From positions 1 to 64,000 of the forward strand of contig NZ_CP013941.1 of assembly GCF_001277215.2 (NCBI RefSeq): DNA of 64,000 bases, written 5' to 3'. Origin of the DNA: Cronobacter malonaticus LMG 23826. GTDB lineage: Bacteria > Pseudomonadota > Gammaproteobacteria > Enterobacterales > Enterobacteriaceae. Shown one piece after another: positions 8,562 through 16,561 of this stretch. The translations under genes were made by a program, and so were the position numbers. The notes below the pieces were generated by a model, which ran no database searches, was not told the DNA's origin, and saw only the letters and a program-made list of their open reading frames with translations. Numbering within the stretch: position 1 is the first letter of the stretch; each line of letters opens with the position of its first letter.

Positions 8562-9446
8562 TTAAGCGTGGCTTTTACCGCGCGACCAGTACGCCATAAA
8601 ACAGGCATGGGCCGGATCGAGCTGGCGCTCGCGCGTGAGATAGTGACGCAGCCGTTTCACCGCGCCGGACTCCGCGGCCACCCAGGCGCGAAACGCCCCT
8701 GCCCCGCCAGCGCGCTGCCAGATGAGCGTCTCTTCGTCGTCATCTTCAGTCATCTGCGCCGACACCGGCTCACTTACGGGCAGCGTCGCGGCGTCTTTCA
8801 CCGCTTCCAGCAGCCGTTCGCCGTGCGCCGCGTTTTCATCGCGCGCCAGCCAGTGAATATCGGCAAAGGGATAACGCAGCGGCTGGATATCCTGCGCCAG
8901 CGGCACTTCCAGAAATGCCTGGACGCGCGGCGGCGCAGGCTGGCGCGCAAGCTGTTCAAGGATGCCGAGCGCGGCGGGCAGCGCGGTTTCATCAGCCACC
9001 AGCAGTGCCTGACGAAGCACCTCGTCAGCGCTCCACTCATAGCCGCCGCTGTCGCCGGGGAAATCACGATCCGGCGCGACGATTTGCAGCGTATCGCCGG
9101 GTCTGGCGTGCATCGCCCAGCGCGACGCCGGGCCGCTGTCGCCATGAAGGACAAACTCGACGTCCAGTTCACACGCCTCTCTGCGCAGCGCCCGCAGTGT
9201 GTAGGTGCGCATAAAAGGCCGCTGCTCGCGCGGCAGCGTCAGATAATCCTGATACCAGCTGTCGCTTACCGGCAGCCTGGCGGTATTGCCGTCGGGTCTG
9301 GCGAACATCAGCTTGATGCGCTGATCGGGCGCTTCATGTTTCATGTGCGCCACGTCCGGGCCGGTAAACACGCAGCGCAGCAGCGAAGGGGTGACAGCAA
9401 TGCGACGGCGCAGCGTCACGTTAAAAATGCGGTAACTGGCGGTCAT
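8562..9446 (-). CDS. Siderophore-interacting protein, ferric-chelate reductase
   Basis: A 294-aa protein of the SIP/ViuB/YqjH flavoprotein family. These cytoplasmic enzymes use FAD and NAD(P)H to reduce Fe(III)-siderophores and release iron. The FAD-binding segment reads PFMRTYTLRALRREACELDVEFVLHG (given here as PFMRTYTLR followed by ELDVEFVLHG), followed by GPASRWAMHARPGD, both hallmarks of the family. The NAD(P)-binding half follows with LLVADETALPAALGIL. The C-terminal FRAWVAAESGAVKRLRHYL and AYWSRG are also typical. Its ATG overlaps the stop of the upstream MFS gene by 4 bases, so the two are one leftward unit divergent from iucA. Context suggests it strips iron from the aerobactin-type siderophore imported by IutA. 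Confidence 0.92.
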   Translation of the reverse strand: MTASYRIFNVTLRRRIAVTPSLLRCVFTGPDVAHMKHEAPDQRIKLMFARPDGNTARLPVSDSWYQDYLTLPREQRPFMRTYTLRALRREACELDVEFVLHGDSGPASRWAMHARPGDTLQIVAPDRDFPGDSGGYEWSADEVLRQALLVADETALPAALGILEQLARQPAPPRVQAFLEVPLAQDIQPLRYPFADIHWLARDENAAHGERLLEAVKDAATLPVSEPVSAQMTEDDDEETLIWQRAGGAGAFRAWVAAESGAVKRLRHYLTRERQLDPAHACFMAYWSRGKSHA

Positions 9447-10654
9447 ACAGCAGGCTCCTGCGGCGCGGCGTGACGCCAGACGCCGATGCTTAACAGTAAA
9501 AACAGCGCGGCGGCGATAAAGGCGGCAGCAATAAGCATGTGCTCGCCAAACCAGAGAGAAATCACCGGCACCAGCAGGGCGCTGGCACCGTAGCCGAGCG
9601 TGTGGCTGGTGGCGATAACGCCCGCGCCTTTACCGGTGGTGAGACGGTCATTCAGCAACACCTGATAGCCAGGCGTCGCCATCGCCGCGCCGAAAGAGGT
9701 CACGGCGATACCGGCGTAAAAAGTAATAAGCCCCGGCAGGATCATCAGCAGCAGCCCGGCGGCCATCAGCACCGCCGCCGCCAGCAGCAGTGCGCGTGGC
9801 TGAAGGCGCTGCGGGCGCACCACCAGGAACTGCGCCAGCAGCGTACTCGCCGCCGCCAGGCTTAACAGCAGCGCCACGTGATGGCTGACAGTACGGAGAT
9901 CGCCATGAAACAGCGGCCTCAGATGCGGCGACAGGCCGAGCTGCATCAGGCTGATCGCGGCGGCCAGCAGCAGCGCGAGCGCAAGAAAAGGCAGCATATC
10001 TGCACGCAGGCGCGCTGACTGGTGCGCCACGGGCGCGAGCGGCGGATCGTTATGCTGGCGCGCTACCAGCAGCAGCGCGATAAAGGGCGCGAGCGCCATC
10101 AGCCAGAGCGGCATCTGTGGGTGAACGCTTAACGCGGCGGCGGCCAGCGGCGGGCCGATAAGACGCCCGCAGCTTAGCCCGGAACTGATAGAAGCGAGCG
10201 CCGCGAGCCGGTGCTCCATGCCTGCCCGCTGCATAGCCCACGTCTGCGCGGCGGGCACCATGCCGGAGACCGTCAGGCCGTAAAGCGTGCGGGAGACAAT
10301 CAGCCCGGCAAGCCCTGAGGCAGCGCCGACCACGCCGCGCGCCATGCCCCAGACCACCAGCGCCATCACGGCGAAACTCAGCAGATAACCGCCCAGTGCC
10401 GCCACGACCACGAATTTACAGCCGCGCACTTCCGTCTGACGTCCCCACCAGGGCGAGCCGGGCAGAAACAGCATCGAGCCGAACATCAGCAGGCCGGCCC
10501 AGACGGAGAGCGACAGCCCCGTCATCTGCACCAGTTGAGGCAACACCACCAGCAAACCGTTCTGCCCGATCCCGAGCAGACCCGCGCACAGCGCCAGCGG
10601 CCAGAGCGATTGTCCTGTGCGGCGGGCGTGTACGGCGTGAGAAGAAGCATCCAT
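9443..10654 (-). CDS. MFS transporter, ShiF/IucX-like siderophore exporter
   Basis: A 403-aa major facilitator protein with about 12 hydrophobic segments. LWPLALCAGLLGIGQNGLLVVLPQL forms TM1 (here only LCAGLLGIGQNGLL need be noted). Its position, divergent from iucA and sharing the Fur-box intergenic region, is that of shiF next to aerobactin genes in Shigella SHI-2 and pColV plasmids. ShiF is thought to export aerobactin. The gene begins with ATG at 10654 and is coupled to the SIP gene by a 4-base overlap. Export of the siderophore made by the IucABCD enzymes is the most likely role. The substrate is inferred from location and remembered similarity, not shown by the sequence. Confidence 0.85.
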   Translation of the reverse strand: MDASSHAVHARRTGQSLWPLALCAGLLGIGQNGLLVVLPQLVQMTGLSLSVWAGLLMFGSMLFLPGSPWWGRQTEVRGCKFVVVAALGGYLLSFAVMALVVWGMARGVVGAASGLAGLIVSRTLYGLTVSGMVPAAQTWAMQRAGMEHRLAALASISSGLSCGRLIGPPLAAAALSVHPQMPLWLMALAPFIALLLVARQHNDPPLAPVAHQSARLRADMLPFLALALLLAAAISLMQLGLSPHLRPLFHGDLRTVSHHVALLLSLAAASTLLAQFLVVRPQRLQPRALLLAAAVLMAAGLLLMILPGLITFYAGIAVTSFGAAMATPGYQVLLNDRLTTGKGAGVIATSHTLGYGASALLVPVISLWFGEHMLIAAAFIAAALFLLLSIGVWRHAAPQEPAV

Positions 10655-10726
10655 AAGCAGGTAAATATATTGTCAATAAAGATGAGGGAATTATGAAATT
10701 AATGAAAACAAATATTGCAAAAATAG

Positions 10727-10771
10727 TTGCCACTGTAAATAGAATCCCTATCATAACGATAATCATTATCA
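10727..10771 (+). promoter_or_regulatory. iucA promoter with overlapping Fur box
   Basis: A 19-base Fur box at 10752-10770 (CATAACGATAATCATTATC) matches the consensus GATAATGATAATCATTATC at 17 of 19 positions. A -35 like TTGCCA (10727-10732) and a -10 like TATCAT (10749-10754) are 16 bases apart, and the Fur box overlaps the -10. Iron-loaded Fur would therefore block iucABCD-iutA. The same site may act on the divergent MFS/SIP genes. Confidence 0.88.
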
Positions 10772-10789
10772 ACAAAGGATGTGTTTGTT

Positions 10790-12538
10790 ATGGTTTCCCT
10801 GCCCCGCCCTGCCGCGACAGACGTCGCGGCTCAGTGTTTTCTTAACGCGCTGCTGCGTGAAACCCGGGACTGGCAACTGATCCCCGGCGCATTACCGCAG
10901 GAGCCGGCGCAGATCCATTTACCGCTCTCTGAAACGCAGGCAATCCGCATTGCGCTGCGCTACTTCTCCCCGACGCAACATCATCAATACCTGTTCCCGG
11001 CAATGCTGGTAGCAAGCGATAACGATAGCTGCGAACAAGTTGATTTCACGCAACTTGTCGAACTCATCCTGGCGAAGCCTTCCGTGAAAGGTGAACTGAC
11101 CGATGACGTACTGGCCCGCTTTGCGCGCCGCGTTCAGGAGAGCCATCGCCATACCTGGCAGGCGATTGAACTGCGTCACGACTGGGCTACGCTTCGCGCG
11201 CAGCCGCTCAACTTTGCAGAGGCGGAGCAGGCGCTGCTGGTCGGGCACGCGTTTCATCCGGCACCGAAATCGCACGAGCCGTTTGATGAGACCGAAGCCC
11301 GCCGCTATCTGCCCGATTTCGCGCCGCGCTTTCCGCTGCGCTGGTTTGCGGTAAATAAAACGTATGTGGCGGGCGAGAGCCTGGGGTTAGATCTGCGCAC
11401 GCGTCTGCTGCGTTTCGCGGCGCAGAGCGCGCCTGCGCTGCTTGCGCACTTTACCGATACGCGCTGGCTGGTGCCGATGCACCCGTGGCAGGCCGAGTAT
11501 CTGCTCGCGCAACCGTGGTGTCAGGCGCTGGTGGAGAAGGGCGAGCTTATCGATCTGGGCGAAGCGGGCGCGCCGTGGCTGCCGACCAGTTCTTCGCGTT
11601 CGCTCTACAGCGAAACCAATAACGACATGATCAAATTCTCACTCAGCGTGCGCCTCACCAACTCGGTGCGCACGCTGTCAGTGAAAGAAGTTAAGCGCGG
11701 AATGCGTCTGGCGCGGATGGCGCAGACTTCCCGCTGGCAGGCGTTACAGGCGCGCTATCCGACGATGCGTGTGATGCAGGAAGATGGCTGGGTGGGCCTT
11801 TGCGACACGCAGGGGACTATTCAGGAAGAGAGCCTGATGGCGCTGCGCGTCAATCTGCTGTTCGACACGCCAGAAACCCAGACGAATGTGCTGGTGAGCC
11901 TCACTCAGGCCGCGCCGGACGGCGGCGACAGCCTGTTGGCCTGCGCCGTGCGCCGCCTCAGTGAACGCCTCAGCCTGCCGCTCGCACAGGCGGCGCGCTG
12001 CTGGGTGCAGGCGTACTGCGAACGCATTCTGCTGCCGCTCTTCAGCGCCGAGGCCGATTACGGCCTGGTGCTGCTGGCGCATCAGCAAAACATTCTGGTG
12101 GAGATGCAGCAGGATCTGCCGGTGGGCCTGATTTATCGCGACTGTCAGGGCAGCGGCTTTACCGATAGCGCGCTGCTGTGGCTTGCGGAGGCCGGCGAGC
12201 CGGAAGCTGAAAATCGCTTCAGCGAAGCCCAGCTGCTGCGCTACTTCCCGTATTACCTGCTGGTGAACTCCACGCTGGCGGTAACCGCCGCGCTGGGTGC
12301 CGCCGGGTTTGAGAGCGAAGAAAATCTGATGGCGCTGGTGCGTAACGCGCTGACCCAACTGCGCGCCACCGCCCGCGACACCCGCTGCCTCGATTATGTG
12401 CTGGAGAGCCGCCACTGGAACTGCAAGGGCAACTTCTTCTGCTATCTGCACGATCACAATGAAAACACCATCGCCGACCCGGCGGTCATCTACTTCAACT
12501 TCGACAATCCGTTTGCAGGGAGCACGCATGATGCCTGA
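10790..12538 (+). CDS. iucA: Aerobactin synthetase subunit IucA
   Basis: A 582-aa NRPS-independent siderophore (NIS) synthetase. In aerobactin synthesis IucA uses ATP to join one N6-acetyl-N6-hydroxylysine to citrate. Diagnostic stretches are LVPMHPWQAEYLL, PTSSSRSLYSETNNDMIKFS (ATP and citrate site), SVRLTNSVRTLSVKEVKRGM, and near the C-terminus LLAHQQNILVEM, GLIYRDCQGSGF and CKGNFFCYL. A GTG at 10781 is in frame, but the AAAGGA site is only one base from it; ATG at 10790 lies about 10 bases away and is preferred. It is first in the iucABCD-iutA operon and overlaps iucB. The locus resembles the plasmid siderophore cluster described in Cronobacter. Confidence 0.95.
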   Translation: MVSLPRPAATDVAAQCFLNALLRETRDWQLIPGALPQEPAQIHLPLSETQAIRIALRYFSPTQHHQYLFPAMLVASDNDSCEQVDFTQLVELILAKPSVKGELTDDVLARFARRVQESHRHTWQAIELRHDWATLRAQPLNFAEAEQALLVGHAFHPAPKSHEPFDETEARRYLPDFAPRFPLRWFAVNKTYVAGESLGLDLRTRLLRFAAQSAPALLAHFTDTRWLVPMHPWQAEYLLAQPWCQALVEKGELIDLGEAGAPWLPTSSSRSLYSETNNDMIKFSLSVRLTNSVRTLSVKEVKRGMRLARMAQTSRWQALQARYPTMRVMQEDGWVGLCDTQGTIQEESLMALRVNLLFDTPETQTNVLVSLTQAAPDGGDSLLACAVRRLSERLSLPLAQAARCWVQAYCERILLPLFSAEADYGLVLLAHQQNILVEMQQDLPVGLIYRDCQGSGFTDSALLWLAEAGEPEAENRFSEAQLLRYFPYYLLVNSTLAVTAALGAAGFESEENLMALVRNALTQLRATARDTRCLDYVLESRHWNCKGNFFCYLHDHNENTIADPAVIYFNFDNPFAGSTHDA

Positions 12539-13478
12539 AGCCAGCATTGTTCATGACGGTTACGGTTTTCGCTGTGCGACGCTCAACCTCGCGCTGCCGC
12601 TGACCCTCGGGCTTGACGGCAGCGCCGTACTGCATCATCCGGGCGACATGCCAGACGGGTGGCTGGTCGCTACCCTCGATCAGCTTTTTGTCGCGGCGCC
12701 AGCCCTCACGGGCATTACGCTGCCGTGGGCGCAGTGGCGCGATGAGCCGCAGGCGCAGGCGCTGTTTAACGCCGTACAGTGTGATTATCTGGCCCGTGAC
12801 GCGTTCTGGCAGCTGTCGCTGTGGCTGCGCGGCGAGCGCATCGCGGCGCGTGCGGGAATAGAGTTTGACGAGACGCGCCAGCTCGCGTTCCCGGCGCGTC
12901 CGCCGCAGCCAGAAGGCGAGGTCTATCGCCGCTACGATCCGCAAATCAAACGCACGCTCAGTTTCCGCGTGGCGGATGTGGCGCGGGATGCGGAGCGTTT
13001 TACCCGCTGGATGAACGCGCCGCGCGTGAACGCCTTCTGGGAGATGGCCGGGCCGCAGGCGGAGCAGGAAAAATATCTGCGTAAGCAGCTCGATGCCACG
13101 TACTGCTATCCGCTGATCGGCTGCTTCGACGACGAACCCTTCGGCTATTTTGAAATTTACTGGGCAGCGGAAGACCGCATCGGCCGCCATTACCGCTGGC
13201 AGCCGTTCGATCGCGGGCTGCATATGCTGGTGGGCGAAGAGCAGTGGCGCGGCGCGCAGTACATCCGCAGCTGGCTGCGCGGCCTGAGCCACTATCTGTG
13301 GCTGGACGAACCGCGCACGCAGCGTCTGGTGGCGGAACCGCGCTTTGATAACCAGCGCCTGTTCCGCCATTTGCCGGTCGCCGGTTTTGAGACCGTGAAA
13401 GAGTTCGATTTTCCACACAAGCGCTCGCGGCTGGTGATGAGCCAGCGCAGCCGTTTCTTCAGCGAGGTGGGACTATGA
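12531..13478 (+). CDS. iucB: N6-hydroxylysine O-acetyltransferase IucB
   Basis: A 315-aa GNAT-fold acetyltransferase that acetylates N6-hydroxylysine, the second step of aerobactin synthesis. The match to E. coli IucB is clear: ASIVHDGYG at the start, GEVYRRYDP, DAERFTRWMN.PRV, LIGCFDD.PF, YFEIYWAAEDRIGRHY, QPFDRGLH, DEPRTQR and EFDFPHKRSR. ATG codons at 12528 and 12531 are adjacent. The latter gives exactly the E. coli length and better spacing (8 bases) from AGGGAG. The start overlaps the end of iucA and the stop overlaps iucC by 4 bases, so translation is coupled through the operon. Confidence 0.95.
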   Translation: MPEASIVHDGYGFRCATLNLALPLTLGLDGSAVLHHPGDMPDGWLVATLDQLFVAAPALTGITLPWAQWRDEPQAQALFNAVQCDYLARDAFWQLSLWLRGERIAARAGIEFDETRQLAFPARPPQPEGEVYRRYDPQIKRTLSFRVADVARDAERFTRWMNAPRVNAFWEMAGPQAEQEKYLRKQLDATYCYPLIGCFDDEPFGYFEIYWAAEDRIGRHYRWQPFDRGLHMLVGEEQWRGAQYIRSWLRGLSHYLWLDEPRTQRLVAEPRFDNQRLFRHLPVAGFETVKEFDFPHKRSRLVMSQRSRFFSEVGL

Positions 13479-15220
13479 CGGCCTTGCTTTGGGAGCGCGT
13501 GAACCGCGAGATGGTGGCGAAAATTCTCGCCGAGCTGGAGTATGAGCGCACGCTGACGGCGCAGGAAACGGAGGCTAACCGCTGGACGATTGCGCTTGGC
13601 GATGAGACCTGGACGTTTGACGCGAAGCGCGGCATCTGGGGCTGGCTGCATATCAACCCGGCGACGCTCGCAAACGAGAGCGGCAGCGCCATTGAGGCTG
13701 AAAGTGCCCTGCGCCAGCTGGCCGTGGTGCTGAAAATGAGCGACGCGCAGACGGCGGAGCATCTCGAAGATCTCTACGCGACGCTCAGGGGCGATATGCA
13801 GTTGCTGGAAGCGCGTAAGGAACTTAACGCCGACGCACTCGTCGATATGGATCCGGATGAACTGCAGTGCCTGATGTCAGGCCATCCGAAATTTATCTTC
13901 AACAAAGGGCGTCGCGGCTGGGGGCTGGATGCGCTGAAGGCTTACGCGCCGGAATACCGTGGCCGTTTTCGCCTGCACTGGGTGGCGGTCCGCCGTGACC
14001 TGATGGTCTGGAGCAGCGACGCCGACTGCGACATCAATAATCTGCTGGCAAGCGCCATGGACGACAGCGAACGCCAGCGTTTTACCCGCTACTGGCAGGC
14101 GCTGCATCTGGATGAAAACTGGCTGCCGGTGCCGCTGCATCCGTGGCAGTGGCAGCAGAAAATCGCCCTGCATTTTCTGCCGCAGCTGGCGCGCGGTGAG
14201 ATTATCGATCTCGGCGTGTTTGGCGATGAGTATATCGCCCAGCAGTCGCTGCGCACGCTGACCAACGTCAGCCGCCGCTCGGCGTTTGACATCAAACTGC
14301 CGCTCACGATTTACAACACCTCCTGCTACCGCGGCATTCCGGGTAAATACATCGCCGCGGGGCCGCTCGCCTCGCGCTGGCTGCAACAGCAGTTCGCCGC
14401 TGATAAAACGCTGCTGGCGCTGGGTGCGCAGATCCTCGGCGAGCCTGCGGCAGGTTACGTGACGCACACCGGTTACGCCGCGCTGAAAACCGCACCCTAT
14501 CGCTACCAGGAGATGTTTGGCGTGATCTGGCGGGAAAACCCCTCCTGCTGGCTGCGCCCCGGCGAACAGGCCGTGCTGATGGCCGCGCTGATGGAAACCG
14601 ACAACGCGGGACGCCCGCTGATTGACGCGTGGATCGCCCGCTCGGGCATGAGCGCTGAAGCGTGGCTTGCACAACTCTTCCGCGTGGTCGTCATTCCGTT
14701 TTATCACCTGCTGTGCCGCTACGGCGTGGCGCTGATCGCCCACGGCCAGAACGTGACGCTGGTGATGAAAGACCATGTGCCGCAGCGCATTCTGCTGAAG
14801 GATTTCCAGGGCGATATGCGTCTGGTGGATGAAACGTTCCCGGAGATGGAGAGCCTGCCGGAGCCGGTCAAAGCCGTCACGTCGCGCCTTTCTGCTGATT
14901 ACATTATTCACGATTTACAGACCGGGCATTTTGTTACGGTGCTGCGTTTCGTCTCGCGTCTGACAGAACAGTGCGGCGTCAGTGAAACCCGGTTCTATCG
15001 CCTGCTGGCCGATGTGCTGCAGGACTATATGGCCGCGCACCCGGAGATGGCGGCACGCTTCGCGCGCTTTGATCTCTTTAAACCGCAGATCATTCGCGTG
15101 GTGCTCAACCCGGTCAAACTCACTTTCGCCGAGCATGACGGCGGCAGCCGTATGTTGCCCAATTACCTCACCGATCTTGATAACCCGCTGTATCTGGTCA
15201 CCAGGGAGACCGCATCATGA
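13475..15220 (+). CDS. iucC: Aerobactin synthetase IucC
   Basis: A 581-aa NIS synthetase that attaches the second N6-acetyl-N6-hydroxylysine to the citrate half-product to finish aerobactin. Motifs seen are LMSGHPKFIFNKGRRGWG, PVPLHPWQWQQKI, QQSLRTLTNVSRRSAFDIKL (catalytic pocket), LPLTIYNTSCYRGIPGKYIA, YGVALIAHGQNVTLVMKDH and ILLKDFQGDMRLV. It overlaps iucB and iucD by 4 bases on each side. Length and order are those of the canonical cluster. IucC differs from IucA in using the mono-substituted citrate as substrate, known from the family. Confidence 0.95.
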   Translation: MTALLWERVNREMVAKILAELEYERTLTAQETEANRWTIALGDETWTFDAKRGIWGWLHINPATLANESGSAIEAESALRQLAVVLKMSDAQTAEHLEDLYATLRGDMQLLEARKELNADALVDMDPDELQCLMSGHPKFIFNKGRRGWGLDALKAYAPEYRGRFRLHWVAVRRDLMVWSSDADCDINNLLASAMDDSERQRFTRYWQALHLDENWLPVPLHPWQWQQKIALHFLPQLARGEIIDLGVFGDEYIAQQSLRTLTNVSRRSAFDIKLPLTIYNTSCYRGIPGKYIAAGPLASRWLQQQFAADKTLLALGAQILGEPAAGYVTHTGYAALKTAPYRYQEMFGVIWRENPSCWLRPGEQAVLMAALMETDNAGRPLIDAWIARSGMSAEAWLAQLFRVVVIPFYHLLCRYGVALIAHGQNVTLVMKDHVPQRILLKDFQGDMRLVDETFPEMESLPEPVKAVTSRLSADYIIHDLQTGHFVTVLRFVSRLTEQCGVSETRFYRLLADVLQDYMAAHPEMAARFARFDLFKPQIIRVVLNPVKLTFAEHDGGSRMLPNYLTDLDNPLYLVTRETAS

Positions 15221-16539
15221 AAACGTACGATTTCATCGGCATTGGCATCGGCCCGTTTAATCTCAGCATCGCCGCGCTTGCCGAAGGGCTTGACGGCTTC
15301 AGCTCGCTGTTTCTTGAACGCAAACCGCACTTCTCCTGGCATCCGGGCATGATGGTGCCGGACTGCCATATGCAGACCAGTTTCCTGAAAGATCTGGTCA
15401 GCGCGGTGGAGCCAACCAACCGTTACAGTTTTCTGAACTACCTGGTGCAGCGCAAAAAGTTTTACCGTTTCCTGACCACCGAGCAGCGCACGGTGTCCCG
15501 TGAAGAGTTCGCCGATTACCTCTGCTGGGCGGCGGATAACCTGAGCAATCTGTCGTTCAGCCAGCAGGTGCAGCAGGTGAGTTTTAACGAGGCCAGCGGG
15601 TTGTTTGAAGTGGTGACCCAGCGCGAGCGCTTCTTCGCGCGCCACGTCTGCATGGGCATCGGTAAACAGGTTAATCTGCCCGACTGCGTGCCGGCGCAGA
15701 GCGACCATTGCTTCCACGCCAGCGAAATGATGCTGCGCACGCCGTCGCTTGCCGGTAAGCGGGTGACGGTTGTTGGCGGCGGCCAGAGCGGTGCCGACCT
15801 GTTCCTGAATATTTTCCGCGGCGAGTGGGGCCAGCCTGCGGCACTGAACTGGGTGTCACGCCGTAACAACTACAATGCGCTCGATGAAGCCGCGTTCGCT
15901 AACGAATATTTCACGCCGGAATACCTTGAGAGCTTCGCCACGCTTGATGAGAAGACGCGCTGCGATCTGCTCGCCGAGCAAAAGATGACGTCTGATGGTG
16001 TGACCAGCGAATCGCTGCTCGCTATTTATCGCGCCATGTATCACCGCTTCGAAGTTCTGCGTGAAAAACCCTGGGCGCATCTGCTGCCGTCACGTTCGGT
16101 TACCCGCGTGACGCCGCAGGCGCAGGGCCAGCGTCTGTCGCTGCGACATCATCTGGACGGCGGCCAGGAAACGCTGGATACCGATGTGGTGATTTTCGCG
16201 ACCGGCTATCGCCCTGCCCGGCCGGCGTTTCTCGCCCCGCTGGCGCATCGTCTGGAGCTGGACGAACGCGAAGGCTTCCGGGTTAACACCGATTTCACGC
16301 TGGCGTGGAACGGACCGCGCACGAACCATCTTTTTGCCGTCAATGCCGGGATGCACAGCCTCGGCATTGCGGAACCTCAGCTCAGTCTGATGGCCTGGCG
16401 GGCCGCGCGCATTCTCAATGTCGCGCACCCGGATACGCCGTTTGAACTGAGCACCACGCCTGGCGTGATCCAGTGGCTCTCCCGGCCGGAAACGGTCACA
16501 TGCCAGATTTCTCAACCTGTAAACAGCACTGACTATTAA
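15217..16539 (+). CDS. iucD: Lysine N6-hydroxylase IucD
   Basis: A 440-aa flavin-dependent N-hydroxylating monooxygenase that makes N6-hydroxylysine, the first step of the aerobactin pathway. The N-terminal FAD site reads FIGIGIGPFNLSIAALAEG. The segment HPGMMVPDCHMQTSFLKDL is a family signature. The NADPH-binding loop is TVVGGGQSGADLFLN at about residue 187, and the C-terminal ATGYRPARP is the usual ATGY motif. It starts in a 4-base overlap with iucC and ends 22 bases before iutA. The enzyme is cytoplasmic, perhaps membrane associated. Confidence 0.96.
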   Translation: MKTYDFIGIGIGPFNLSIAALAEGLDGFSSLFLERKPHFSWHPGMMVPDCHMQTSFLKDLVSAVEPTNRYSFLNYLVQRKKFYRFLTTEQRTVSREEFADYLCWAADNLSNLSFSQQVQQVSFNEASGLFEVVTQRERFFARHVCMGIGKQVNLPDCVPAQSDHCFHASEMMLRTPSLAGKRVTVVGGGQSGADLFLNIFRGEWGQPAALNWVSRRNNYNALDEAAFANEYFTPEYLESFATLDEKTRCDLLAEQKMTSDGVTSESLLAIYRAMYHRFEVLREKPWAHLLPSRSVTRVTPQAQGQRLSLRHHLDGGQETLDTDVVIFATGYRPARPAFLAPLAHRLELDEREGFRVNTDFTLAWNGPRTNHLFAVNAGMHSLGIAEPQLSLMAWRAARILNVAHPDTPFELSTTPGVIQWLSRPETVTCQISQPVNSTDY

Positions 16540-16561
16540 TACACTCAGGAACACCATAACA

